Origin: Chrysophaeum taylorii | Taxonomy: Eukaryota; Sar; Pelagophyceae; Pelagomonadales; Pelagomonadaceae | Length of the DNA: 64,000 bases | NCBI GenBank assembly: GCA_029834535.1 | Contig: JAQMWT010000106.1 | Span: forward strand, 1 to 64,000 | Reading direction: 5' to 3' | Shown here: positions 10,955 to 21,025 of the stretch, piece after piece | Numbering within the stretch: the stretch's first letter is position 1 | Layout: the number at the start of each line of letters is the position of its first letter | Made by a program: the position numbers and the translations under genes | Notes under the pieces: generated by a model | Seen by the model: the letters and a program-made list of their open reading frames with translations, nothing else | Told to the model about the DNA's origin: nothing | Database searches by the model: none

Positions 10955-12914
10955 CTAGCGCGAGGAGCGCGGTTTCGCCTTACGAGCATCTCGTGAACGA
11001 ATCTTCTGATAAACGCGGGTGATGATCGGCTCAGGAACTCGACCACTGCGTAAAGTAAACTTGGGGATCAACACATCAATCTCATGCGGAGCGAAATCCG
11101 TGACACAAGGAGTTGTGTTGGATGAGATCCGGGACTTGTCGGTGAAACTGCGACCTTCAACGTCCTTGAACTCGGGCTTGAGTTTGCGGTGCGAAAGGTG
11201 AGAGGTCGGCTTGAAATAAGCGACATCATCATTCGGACCCAAATCGGAGTAGGAATGTAGAGCAACACGATCATTTTGGTAATCGTAAGGCTCGTAAACT
11301 TCGGCAACATAAATCTTCTTGCGCCAATCAGAGCGCTTCCGGTCAGGAATCCGGAAAACAACAAACTTACCGTGCTGATAATCATCACGGAAGGTTTCTT
11401 CGGATTTGCGGATGGTTTGATCAACGATCGGCACCATCACAGGCGTGATCTGACTAACATGAGCACGTCGTTCTTCGGGCGGAGAGTCGAGAGACTCAAT
11501 CCTATAGGTGACCGGGAAAAGGCGTTCCTTGATAATAAACGGTCCTCGCCATTCCGGTCGAAGTTTGTTCTGAAGGAAAGGAATATAGAGCAAAACGTGC
11601 GATCCTTCCTTGTATTCAACATCAACATGATCGGCATTGTAAGCCAATCGTTGTTTCTTCAAAGATTTATCACGAGCATCGCGGACGATTTTCGTATAGT
11701 ACTTCAATCGTTCACGAGTTTCGGTGACTGCATCAGAGCGAGTCTTCGGCAACAACCGCGTATCAAAACCCATAAGCGTGTAGTCAGTAGGTAACATCGG
11801 CTGACAGTTCAGGCGCAGCATAAAGGGAGAAATCTGCGTGCCTGGAATAAACTTGCGGTTGTAACAAAACGCAATATAAATGAGCAAAGTCGGGCCAATC
11901 CGTGATGTTCCGGCCCTGAAGGCAGGCACGTAGGAAGGCCTTGATAAATCGGTTAACACGCTCAGCCGGGTTCGACTGGGCATGATAAGGAATCGTAGTT
12001 TGGTATCGTGTGTTAAAGAGATGGCAAAACTCGCGCATCAACTTGTTCACGAACTTTTTACCGTTGTCGGTACGAATCATCTGGGGCAAGTAGCCCTTCA
12101 GGAGGATGTTAATGACAAAAGACTCGAGAACGGACTCAGCAGCCTTATCGTTCAAAACATCCAGAATCAAGAAATGCGAGAGCGGATCAAAAAATACTAG
12201 AAGATACGTCTCGGGACCAGCGCTGGGCAAAGGTCCAAATAAATCCATGCAAAGAACAGCGCCATCACCATCGTAGACGGGCTGCTGCAAGATTCCAGCT
12301 CGTTTCGGCTCCGGCTTACGAGCTTGCTGGCAAACTAAACATTCAGCAATGAAGACTCCAACTTCGTTCGACATGTGGGGCCACCAAAATCGTTATTGGA
12401 TAGCCTGGACGGTACTGTGACGTCCCATATGACCACCGTTAACCAGAGTGTCATGGTAGAGTCGAATAATGCGCTTGCGCAACGTAGCAGGTGCAACAAT
12501 CATCGGGTGCAAATCAGCAGAAATGCGGTAAAGAACGTCTTTAACGACTTCGAATCGTTCGTTCGCTCGGGAACGTCGCGGCGTCTGACCTTGGGCCATT
12601 CGGTAGCGAATATCCTCGCAAGTAGCATCAGATTCTTGCTCACGTGCGATCTCAGCGAGCGTCATATTATCGGGTATCTTATCGATACAATCTTTGTAAG
12701 CGGCTGCGTCCTTGAAGATCTGTGGCTCATCGCGCGCACGGTTCTTCCGACGTTGTCTCGTAGCGTGAGACGTAGCCAATTTTATCGGATCCTTTTCAGG
12801 ATCTTCTTCCTCGTCTTCCGGCAGTTCGGTCGTAATAAACGACATTATGAAGTGGCAGCCGGAGGCGGGAATTCCTCGGTCATCAACAGGTCGGGGAAGC
12901 TCTTGGAACACCAA
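10955..12914 (-). pseudogene. Integrase of the MTase retrotransposon
   Basis: The integrase is spread over three pieces. The zinc-binding module has His residues in LYHDTLVNGGHMGRHSTVQAI and, after an in-frame TAA at 12393-12395, the CLVC pair. The catalytic core has Asp in LCMDLFGPLP, Asp in RTDNGKKF and Glu in NPAERVNR, about 35 residues after the second Asp, as usual for DDE retroviral-type integrases. A frameshift near 11880 moves into the last frame, which carries YIAFCYNRKF and a long C-terminal domain ending at 10955. The family role is strand transfer of the element cDNA into the genome. It is dead here. The plus-strand relative at 9490-10638 confirms the correct joining of the last two frames. 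Confidence 0.85.
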
Positions 12915-13528
12915 ACAACCAAATAAGCGTGGTTCAAAGGTTCTCCAAACTCGTCAGTCTCGATGACATGATCTATTGGGTTGCGGGAGAGACAGTCAGG
13001 GATACTCATTCCCGGTGACTTTCCCGGCTTGTAGCCAAGTTCAGGGTCAAAATTGGCGAGGCGCATCGCCCAACGAGCAAGCTGCCCAGACGAGTGCGTC
13101 GCCTTACGTAAAAACGTCAAATTTCGGTGATCGGTCTCCAAAACAGTACGGTGCCCTTCGATGTAGGCTCGAAAGTGCTCTAGAGAAAGTATAACAGCCA
13201 GCAGCTCTAGCCGACGGGGCTCGTAATTGCGCATCTCCTTCGGCACAGCTCGGCTCCAATATTCAATCACTCGTTCTTCTCGAGTCACTCTTCCGGCATC
13301 GTCCTTGACTTGGACAATCTGGAAGAGATATACTCCAAGTCCATCCTTGGAAGCATCGGATCGGATCTGAAAAGGCAGATCATAATCGGGGTGGTAGACT
13401 CCTCTGGAATCAACCAAAGCTTCAATAATCGTATCCCAAGCTTTCTGACACTCGGGCGTCCACTCGAACTTTACACCTTCGAGGCATAATCGTCTCAGCG
13501 GTTCCACGATCTTCGTTCCATCGCCCAC
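12845..13528 (-). pseudogene. RNase H domain of the MTase retrotransposon
   Basis: After the RT thumb/connection (GVKFEWTPECQKAWDTI) comes an RNase H of the Ty3/gypsy type. The four acidic active-site positions can be seen: Asp in RSDASKDGLGVYLFQ, Glu in RRLELLAVILSLEHF, Asp in LETDHRNLTFL and Asp in SIPDCLSRNP. The domain degrades the RNA strand of RNA-DNA hybrids during reverse transcription. The frame differs from that of the RT, so a small deletion near 13540 separates them. It overlaps the next frame by 70 bases. Confidence 0.85.
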
Positions 13529-14705
13529 ATATCGCCGGCATGCCGATGCCGATGAAAGAGCGTATCTGGGTCTTCGGGGAAGTATTCGGCAAAGTACCTG
13601 GAATCGGCATCTTCTGCAGTGCTTCCAGCGTCTTCGGATTCGGCTTCAAGCCTTCTGGGGTCGAAATGTGTCCCAGAAATTCTATATCATCCTTGAGAAG
13701 GTGGAACTTCGCGGTTCGACCGCTGTACCCTCTCTGTGCCAAATGACACATCACTTCGATCAAAACTTGTAAATGTCGATGAAGATCGTCGGATCCCATC
13801 ATAATATCGTCAACAAACGCAACCAAGTCTCGATACATCCATTTCGAAAGGTCGCTCGCCATTTGCTTGCAGAAAAGAGCTCCGGCCGTCTTCACACCTA
13901 GAGGTAATCGCAAGAAACTATGAGCGCCAAGTGGGCTAACCATCGTGACAGCGTCTTGCGCTGCCGGATCCAGACGAAGGTTGTGGTATCCCCATCTAAT
14001 ATCAATGCATGTCCGCCATCGTCGCATAGCGAGAAAAGCTAAAGCATCATCTTGTCGAATGTTCGGCCAACTGTCATTGACCAATTGATCGTTGAGCTGA
14101 CGTAAGTCAACTGCAGCACGGAACGCGTTTGACGTTCCAATCTCAGCTCCTTTCTTCGGAAGCATCAACACAGGAAAGCCCCAAGGTGAGTTGGCCGGAC
14201 GAATGACTCCATCCCGGCACCACTCGCTGATCTGCTTGCGGAGACAATCGAGCTTCGCAGGCGTCAATCGGTAGGGCGTCATCTTAATCGGTCGCGGATT
14301 CGCGTCTTTGAATCGTAGAGACACAGGAGGTGAGTCCACAGGTCTCATAATCGGGTCGAAAAAGGCCCAAGAATATTGCACACAGTGACGGAGCATCAGT
14401 TTCGCCTCGTCATCTAAGTGCGGATTGTCAGGAATTCCCAGCTCCTGAACAACCTTGTCAACTTCTTCCTTCGTAGGAATTTTAACTTTCATTGCTTCGT
14501 TATCCTTGACATGCTCAGGAGTTTGCGGCAGCGGTGCACCCTCAGCATCGCGCGGCGCATCTTTCCATGGCACATCGAACTTTTTCTCATATTTTAGTCT
14601 CACTTCCGGGTGGCTTTTGTTGATCCTCTCGCCTTTGACACGAACCTTCGGCTCGCTCTTAATCTTCGGTTCCCGATCTCGCTCAGGATCTGGCGGAACG
14701 TCCAA
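13422..14705 (-). pseudogene. Reverse transcriptase of the MTase retrotransposon
   Basis: About 150 charged residues at the start (linker after the MTase) lead into a Ty3/gypsy reverse transcriptase. The markers are MTPYRLTPAKLDCL, SPWGFPVLMLPKKG, the first catalytic Asp in CIDIRWGYHNLRL and the Asp pair in AFVDDIMMGS at residues about 296-305. IEFLGHI, typical of this group, follows. FVDD replaces the more common Y(V/I/L)DD. The frame is the same as that of the MTase frame and is parted from it by TGA at 14751-14753. After residue about 390 it goes out of frame; the correct continuation (RYVGDGTKIVEPL) is in the RNase H frame. Confidence 0.9.
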
Positions 14706-14750
14706 ATTTGGTTGTCGGGGGCAGCAGAAGAAGCATGAGACGCCCCGCTC

Positions 14751-16802
14751 TCATGTTGCAGGCGGAATCAACGGTACCTCTGGAGGTTTCCATTTGGTGC
14801 GATCTTGGAGATCATCAGTCGACACCCATCTTACGACACGTGTGCGCGTGTTTAACAGCGGAACTTGTACGTGACGAAGGGTGGTTTCATCAATTTGCAA
14901 ATAATAATCAAACGGTCGGTCTGCAGGACTCAACGCTGACGGCAAAGCTTCGCCGCTCAGGTGAAAATCCTTGGTCACAGAGTTGTGCAGATCGAGTACT
15001 AATAAGGTCATCGTGTCTGGTGGCACGACGGACGCCAAGTGTTTCAACGAGGTCGTCCTGGAGAAGCCGGCCCAATCAAAATCAAGGGGCATCGTCAGCA
15101 ACTCCGAAGTCATTTTCAGATTCAGAGATCTGTAATCGGAACGGTGCGGTCCTACGCGAAGCGGGACACGCGTAACGGTATAAGCTGCGTCTGTCGCGGC
15201 TCGTGATGATCCTAAATTGTTCATCTGAAGTAAATGTCGTTCGTCGGCGTAGCCAAGCGCGGCGGCGAACTCTTGCTGCATATTCTTGCAAGTCTTTGGA
15301 ACTGCGCGCAAATGGAGCGGATGGCTGGAAACCAACAATCGCACGCGACAGCTCATCAAACTGGGCGTTATGTCGTAAAAATTGACGACGTACACGTAAG
15401 GGTGCAAACGTGCAACGTAAGAAATAATCGAGGCCTCCTGCTCTATCAACCACATGAAGAAACCAGCCATCTTGCATAATTTCATCGTCCAGTGGGCAGC
15501 GGTGACTACCTTACCAACAACCCTGGAAGTCAAGTTGCACAGAGCGGAGTGTACGCAGGGTGGCGACGCGATACACATCGACGACGACCATTCCGCGTAG
15601 GGTAAATAAGATTCGATCAACCGTAAGGTTGTAACATAGCGACCACACAGTGTGTGCTGCACCACAGGAATGTTCGGAAAGTTCTTGTGGTGGATCTGGT
15701 TGGCGGTGTCCGACGCATCGAGTGCTAGCACGACTCGAAACGACGTCCCACACATTTCGTTGGCTCGTTGGAGACCTAAAGTACTGCCTCCGGCTCCACT
15801 GAACAGCATCACCACCTTGCGATAAGTGATTGGAAGCCATTGAACCTTTTCGTATCGGCGGCGGATCTCCGCTTCGGTGATCTCGCGGCACTTCTTTTCA
15901 TCTTCTTCCGACCTTCGAGCAAAATCGTCGTCGCCTTCGGGTCGTTTGAGGGAGGACTTGTCCGCCATAGCGGTCGTAGCGTCCTTCTGCGCCGTGCTCA
16001 GCAACATCGGCGGGGGAGACGCGTCGCAATGCGTCAAATGACTAGCGACGGAAACGGTGAAAGAAAGGTTCCCCTTGTCGTATCCTTCTTCACATTCTTT
16101 CGTAAGTTCGTTGATCGTAGAGACGTTCAACTCATCTTCGTACCGAACGATATCGCCAATCGCGAGGACTTCGCCTTGAGTGACGACCGTCGGCACTTCT
16201 TCCGCGGCAGTAACCGCAACCCGAGCAGCGGACCGGTCGTGCTCTTCGCAAGAAGAACACATTCCTTCGACAACTCCCAACTGCTCGTTCTCAGCAAACG
16301 TAGCGACGAAAACCTGTCCCATTTCCATAGGTTTCGACAAAATAACCGGTAGATTGTAAGTTCGACCGGGCTCGATTTGAAGCGTGCGCGCAGCGTAAGC
16401 CACTACTTCTCGCGCGTCTTCTCCCGGAGCTGGGGAGAATTTGGTCGTAGCATGTCCCCGCGTAGCCAAGGCTACCGTTCGTTCCGGCGGCGGGCTGCGG
16501 AGATCTTTAATCGTGCTCAAACGAGCGTAAACTCGAGTCTTGACCAGGTCGAGACTCTTCCGAAAGGCATCGTGTTGATGATTGTAAATCGGTACGGTTA
16601 TCGGGTCTCGATCGTAAATAGATCGAAAGGTCACGATGGGTGCATCGACTCGTTCATCCTTGACTTTAATCTTCTTGCGCCCGTAGACGACTTGGGTTCG
16701 ATAAAAAGAGATCCGATCGTGGGGGTAGTCCACGACGGCTCCTAAAACTCGTATATCGCGCCCTCCCAACCAGATAGTTCGCATCGGCCACAATAGCGAC
16801 AA
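14751..16802 (-). pseudogene. C5 DNA methyltransferase (with protease C-terminus upstream) inside the retrotransposon polyprotein
   Basis: The 683-codon frame begins with the end of the protease (IWLGGRDIRVLGAVVDY). From residue about 325 to 608 (15830-14979) it carries a cytosine-5 DNA methyltransferase with all main motifs in order. These are motif I VVMLFSGAGGSTLGLQ (S-adenosylmethionine binding), motif II VVLALDAS, motif IV ASPPC with catalytic Cys416 at 15555-15557, motif VI WLIEQEAS, motif VIII SLMSCRVRLLV, motif IX YRSLNLKMTSELLTM and motif X LASVVPPDTM. The target-recognition region between VIII and IX is short, about 70 residues. After it comes a 70-residue extension (DYYLQIDETTLRHVQVPLL). 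The MTase itself is in one uninterrupted frame although most of the element is broken. In the family such enzymes methylate cytosine in DNA; in an element this could mark its own copies. The TGA at 14751 ends the frame and the RT follows in the same frame. Confidence 0.88.
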
Positions 16803-17403
16803 TGGGGGCGGCGATGTTGTCGGCGAGAGAGACCCGAATCGCGATCCAACGAAAGATCGTCGTCGTATTCAACCCCGATCCGTACAGCTTGCGCTTAATC
16901 GGAAGTTCGCCTCCATCGACAATCAGCTTATCTTTGGCCAACTTTCTGACCATTTCTCGTCAAATATAAGAAACATATGCCATTCCATCGACACCGATGG
17001 TCGTCGAGAATTTCGGTCCGTCACAATTCCTGTAGATGTGACAGGCCATAAACGTAAGAGTACCCGTATCCAAACAACTGAGGGTAACCAAATCGTCTTC
17101 GATCGTCTTGCCATCTCGCGGCGTCAGCGCAGTGTGAGCACATTGGGCTCTGACTCGCTCATCTCCGGGGTTGGGCATCGATAACGCGGCTCGAGCTCTC
17201 GTATCATCTGTTGTTGGCGTCATCGACGCAGCGCTCGCGGCAGCCTCTTTATCTGGCGACTTCCGCTCTTCCTCCGTGACAATCTCGGAGGGAATCAGTG
17301 CTGGTAGAGGACCCTGATCTTCGGGGTTCTTGAAAGCAAAGGACCTCTCCGATAGCTCATCCATTTCGTCATTCCAGAATGTATCCGTAGATTCATTCGT
17401 CAT
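16725..17403 (-). pseudogene. Aspartic protease of the MTase retrotransposon
   Basis: The site LSCLDTGTLTFMA has the canonical Asp-Thr-Gly, Asp codon at 17068-17070. Downstream, LYGSGLNTTTIFRW and IRVSLADNIAAP fit the flap and body. After a frameshift near 16780, IWLGGRDIRVLGAVVDY fits the Leu-Gly-x-Asp end of retropepsins. An in-frame TGA (16960-16962) lies in the middle. The role would be processing of the Gag-Pol polyprotein, as a homodimer. The segment before the site (17403-17100) is acidic and low in conserved features. Confidence 0.75.
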
Positions 17404-17489
17404 CGGTTGATCGTCACCGTTGGTGCCGATCGGTTACGTGTCAGCTGCGGCTTCGAGTCCGTAGCTGAGCGGTTGTTCTGGTGGCTTCG

Positions 17490-18692
17490 TTAGCAGAAGT
17501 TCCGAGTTCTCGTCCACCAATCCTGCAGGTTCCACGTCGGCTCGTCTTCGTCCCCATCGAGAACGCTGCGAATCTTCTTCTTAAATCTATCCTTTTCTTC
17601 CGGCGGCGTGTCCGTGGCTCGATCCGTCGTAACCGAAACCGTTTCGGGGGGGTCCGCAGGAAAAGATGGCGTCGTCCCCGACGTCAACTCTATCGTAAGA
17701 TCGTCGTCTGCATCACTCGCTATGGTCATCGTCTCGTCCGTCGAATGATCACACGAGCTATCACTGCATAAATCCTTGTGTGGCTCACAGCCAGTTCGGT
17801 CGCCAAAGGTCGTCCCTGGAGGGTCCAAAGATAAGCCGATAGCGTCGAGTGCTTCCTCGTCAAAAACAAACGGTGCGTCGTCTGGGGGCGACTCGTCAAG
17901 TAACGTTATCGCTGACACTGGTCCACAAGGTGTAGATTCTTCATCTTCCGAGTCTGAATCGCCTTCCCAGTATCGTGGAGCTTCGAGGTCATCGCTCGAC
18001 TCTTCGAGTTCATCGCTCGACATCTCGTCATAATTCTGTGCCAAAGACCGACGACCGATCAGCACGTCGTTGGGTGGCTCGCCCATCGGCGGGCGAGCAA
18101 GATCGTCGAATGCGGCCGCGGCAAGGGCGTCGGCTGCGTTGTCGGTGCGGGTGTCCGTGTTCGGGTACACCATCACTCCTAATGGTAACTGTTGACCGCA
18201 AGGGGTCGTGAACGCGAACGTTGCAGACGAATGTCCCGAGTCTTCCCGGTAACGACCATAGTCCGAATTTCGATCGCGAGATCTTCGTCGCCGGCGTCGG
18301 CGTGAATGTCTGCTAGAGCTCCGGCTTTCTTTCCGTCGGCGCGGGCGCGAGCTGCTACGGCTCTTGTCGCGGCGTCGGGGGCTCCGGCTATCTCGACGGC
18401 CCGGTCGTGTCGAAGACGATCGGCCGTGTCCATCTTTCAAGTGCTTCACGGAATCCACAATCGTGGTCAGCAGCGTGCCCATATCGTTGAGTCTGTTCTG
18501 AATATCGTGAGCGGCGCTCGAACCTAGGGTGGCATTGGAACCGCCGTCATCAGGCGAATGATTATCTTTCTTTTGTCGGCTCTCCCATCGTCCCCGAGAG
18601 ATGGGCTTTTTTGCCGTCTTCGATGTACTTACACATCGCCACATAATAGTCATCAGGCTCGCGGTTGCAAATGATCCGGTTCCCATGTTCAT
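17490..18692 (-). pseudogene. RS-rich and acidic linker between Gag and protease
   Basis: This 400-codon frame overlaps the end of Gag by 131 bases in the +1 frame. The start of the frame is probably not used; meaningful sequence seems to begin after the Gag stop. At about 18422-18243 it has an Arg/Ser-rich block with many SRS, RSS and RRR runs, like RS domains of splicing factors. From about 18150 to 17500 it turns strongly acidic, with runs such as SSDELEESSDDLE and DGDEDEP. No known enzyme domain. Possible roles are nucleic-acid binding for the basic part and a spacer for the acidic part; both are inference. Confidence 0.55.
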
Positions 18693-20230
18693 CCTTTTCG
18701 TGGGTTGTTAAGAAAAACCCACAATCCTTGCATGTGCTCTCGAACCACTTTTTCGGATTCTCTTCTAGACGCAATGCTTCATATTTCGTCGTTTTATCTT
18801 TCGGTCCCGAGGCGAGCGCTCGTCCTCCGCGTCCAGACGGTGGCTTCTGCGGCTTCCCGCCCGACGGGTTCGGTGAATTTCGGCTGTTCCGCTCCGCCAT
18901 GGCGGTTGCGAAATCGTTCTCGAGCCGTGTAATCAATGACAACGTCGACGTAAACGTATTATACGTCGTCGGGTGCCCGCTGCGCATGGTTCGCACGCGG
19001 GATTTCAATTCGCTGGACTCCAGTCCACGTATCAAGTAAGAGATGATCTCCACGTCGTTGAGATCTCGGTTGGCCACAGAGCAGTACGCCATGGCCTCTT
19101 TCTGAAATTTGATGCAATAAGTATGCACGTGGCGTTCCCCAGATCGTTTTGGAACGGTCGCTTGGGTCGTGCCTTGCAGTTTTCGTAGCAATTCCTCTGC
19201 CGTCATCGGCAATGGGCAACTCTCTCGAAAATATCTCAAAATCTTGATGCAGTACTTCTCGTTCAGTCGTCGTAGTCGTCATACCACTGAACCGCACTCC
19301 TCATCGTCGATATCCCGTCGTAAATAAAAAGACGCTGGGTGATCGAGATCTTTACACACGTCTTCGTACTTCTTCAAGTGTTCTCTGAAAATCGGTGCGA
19401 CTGTGTCGCGCAGGCTCGCGGGCAGCAGGTACCGCAGCTTCTCCATGCTAAGATGGTCTTCGGCTAACGTACTCATCACCGCACCCGCATCTAAATCGAA
19501 ACTGGTTCTGATCGCGCCCATCAAGAACCAGTTTGAAAGTTTCGGTCTTTAATCCGGAGGTCGATCGCCGATCCTTGTTGCGATCGCGTTTGGCTAACGC
19601 GCTGGCGAACCGACCCGTGAAAGCCATCAAGAACTTTTGGTTGTCCATTCTTCCGTCGTCATGCGCCTCCTCCTTTTCTTCGTAATCGTCGTCTTCATAG
19701 CGCGGCTTCCTAGCTTTCGCGCGTGATCGTGTAGTTGGCGGCTCTTCCTCAGCTCGGGACCCCAGGCTGCTCGCTCGCCTCGATCGACTCGGCGTACGTA
19801 GCTCGTCCCTTTCTCGTGTCAATGAATTTACTTGATCTTGGAGGTCGTCTGCTCGAGCGTTGGCCTTCCGCACTTGCCCTCGTAAATCTTCGGCCTCCTT
19901 TCGCTGTAGCCGCTCCTTTCGATCGCTTTCTTCCGCTATTTGTCGTAAAAGTCGTTCCTGCGAACGTTCGTTTTCTTCCCGCAACGCACGCAAATGTGCC
20001 TCGTAGAACTCATTCATTCTCGTTGCGTCCGGGGTTCGTGCACGCGTTGACGGGGCTGTCGCTCGTCCTCCCGACGGTCTCTCCGCCGGTTCGCCGTTGT
20101 TGTAGTCTAGCTCTTCTCCCTCGTTGTCAACATCAGTATCATCATCATCGTTCCCCTCGCTCGTCTCATCCTGACAGCCTGGCGGTTCGTCATATCGCAT
20201 CTGCTCGTCGGCAGCATCATCGTCTCCCAT
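18562..20230 (-). pseudogene. Gag of the MTase retrotransposon
   Basis: An ATG at 20230 opens 260 codons: acidic N-terminus, then a coiled coil (about residues 70-145, many Arg/Glu with Leu spacing, HLRALREENERSQERLL). A frameshift near 19540 leads to a Gag-like helical core in the next frame. The core is crossed by TGA at 19279-19281 and continues in frame from RLRRLNEKYCIKIL to 18562. Near the end, CKDCGFFLTTHEKDEHGN plus IICN gives a possible Cys/His metal site, not a classic CCHC knuckle. Gag forms the particle that holds element RNA. An upstream frame at 20324-20644, in the same frame as the ATG, may be its true N-terminus. Confidence 0.7.
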
Positions 20231-20236
20231 ATCGGC

Positions 20237-20695
20237 TCAGGCTCGTTCTAATCGGCCGAGATCAGAGCGGGTCCAAAATGGTTGAGTCGTCGTCGTTCTC
20301 GTGCTCCTTCGACTCTGGGACTTCTAATCGTCCACGACACGCGTAATATCGTCGTTGCGTGCGTCTTCCACCGACAAATCTATCAGTCCGGTGGGCGGCA
20401 GAACTCGTCTCTGCCCGGCAATCAATGCCTTATCCGTGAGTTGCGATCTCACTCCGCTCGCCTGCGGCAGCCGTACCCGGGTTGCGCGTCGGCTAGAACC
20501 GAATCGCGCGTCGTCACCTCCGACGACTAACGTATCCGGCCGGGGAACTTCCCCACGGCAGTGGTCCTCCTGGAATTCTTCGTCGGCGCGCTTGATCAGG
20601 GCGCGCACGGCTTGTCCGGACCGTGTAGAGAATGCAAGATGCACTCGTCCGCTGCGACCGATATGGTCGCTCGAATATCGTATTCCTCCACCACC
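20237..20695 (-). other. Leader between 5' LTR and Gag, with possible Gag N-terminal codons
   Basis: A 106-codon frame (20324-20644) is in the same frame as the Gag ATG at 20230, separated only by TAG at 20324 and TGA at 20237-20239. It starts about 50 bases after the LTR, a plausible place for the original Gag start. No domain is recognised. Confidence 0.4.
20678..20693 (-). promoter_or_regulatory. Candidate primer-binding site
   Basis: Two bases inside the 5' LTR the minus strand reads TGGTGGAGGAATACGA, beginning with TGG as expected for pairing with the CCA end of a tRNA. The matching tRNA was not identified. Confidence 0.4.
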
Positions 20696-21025
20696 TGTGG
20701 CGTAAGGAGAATTTTAGGGGCTACCTGGCGTGCCTTCGAATCCTGGCTCGCCGCTCGCGTCCGTGCCCTTGATGGAGTCACTGGACGAGGATGGCCGTTC
20801 TCTCGCCACACAACCACAAACAACTTCCGTGCCTGGTCGTCACAACTTGAGGATCGGCTGTTGCTTTATGATTAAGTCTTTTAATTTAAGAACACTTGAA
20901 TCACAGAAATCAGGGAAGATGATGTCATAGAGAAAATTGACATCATCAGAACGGAGTAGGGTGCCCCTGATAAGGGGGGGGCCTAGAAGAGGGGTAAGCC
21001 TTAGGAGGCAGGAGTTGCCGCCACA
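20696..21025 (-). repeat. 5' LTR (330 bp)
   Basis: It has the same TGTGGCG...CGCCACA ends as 10639-10914 and is similar throughout, with about 54 extra bases in the middle (about 20880-20965) and numerous substitutions. In this orientation it should hold the element promoter; no obvious TATA box was fixed. Confidence 0.8.

Larger units (their letters stand above)
10639..21025 (-). mobile_element. Ty3/gypsy-like LTR retrotransposon encoding a C5 DNA methyltransferase
   Basis: Two direct repeats (10639-10914 and 20696-21025) with TG...CA termini enclose a minus-strand polyprotein. Its order is Gag (20230-18562), an RS-rich and acidic linker, protease with Asp-Thr-Gly, cytosine-5 methyltransferase, reverse transcriptase, RNase H and integrase (to 10955). 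RT-RH-IN order identifies the Ty3/gypsy type. The 10.4-kb element is degenerate. It has in-frame stops at 20324, 20237, 19279, 16960, 14751 and 12393, and frameshifts near 18600, 17450, 16780, 13540, 12880 and 11880. The two LTRs differ at many sites and by about 54 bp in length, so insertion is not recent, or the LTRs have different histories. No clear target-site duplication was seen. Confidence 0.85.

Noticed and set aside
14751-19281. TGA read as a sense codon (selenocysteine or changed code) because several in-frame TGAs occur
   Set aside because: The same element also has TAA/TAG stops and many frameshifts, while the 34-kb gene next to it uses no in-frame TGA, so simple decay is the better reading.
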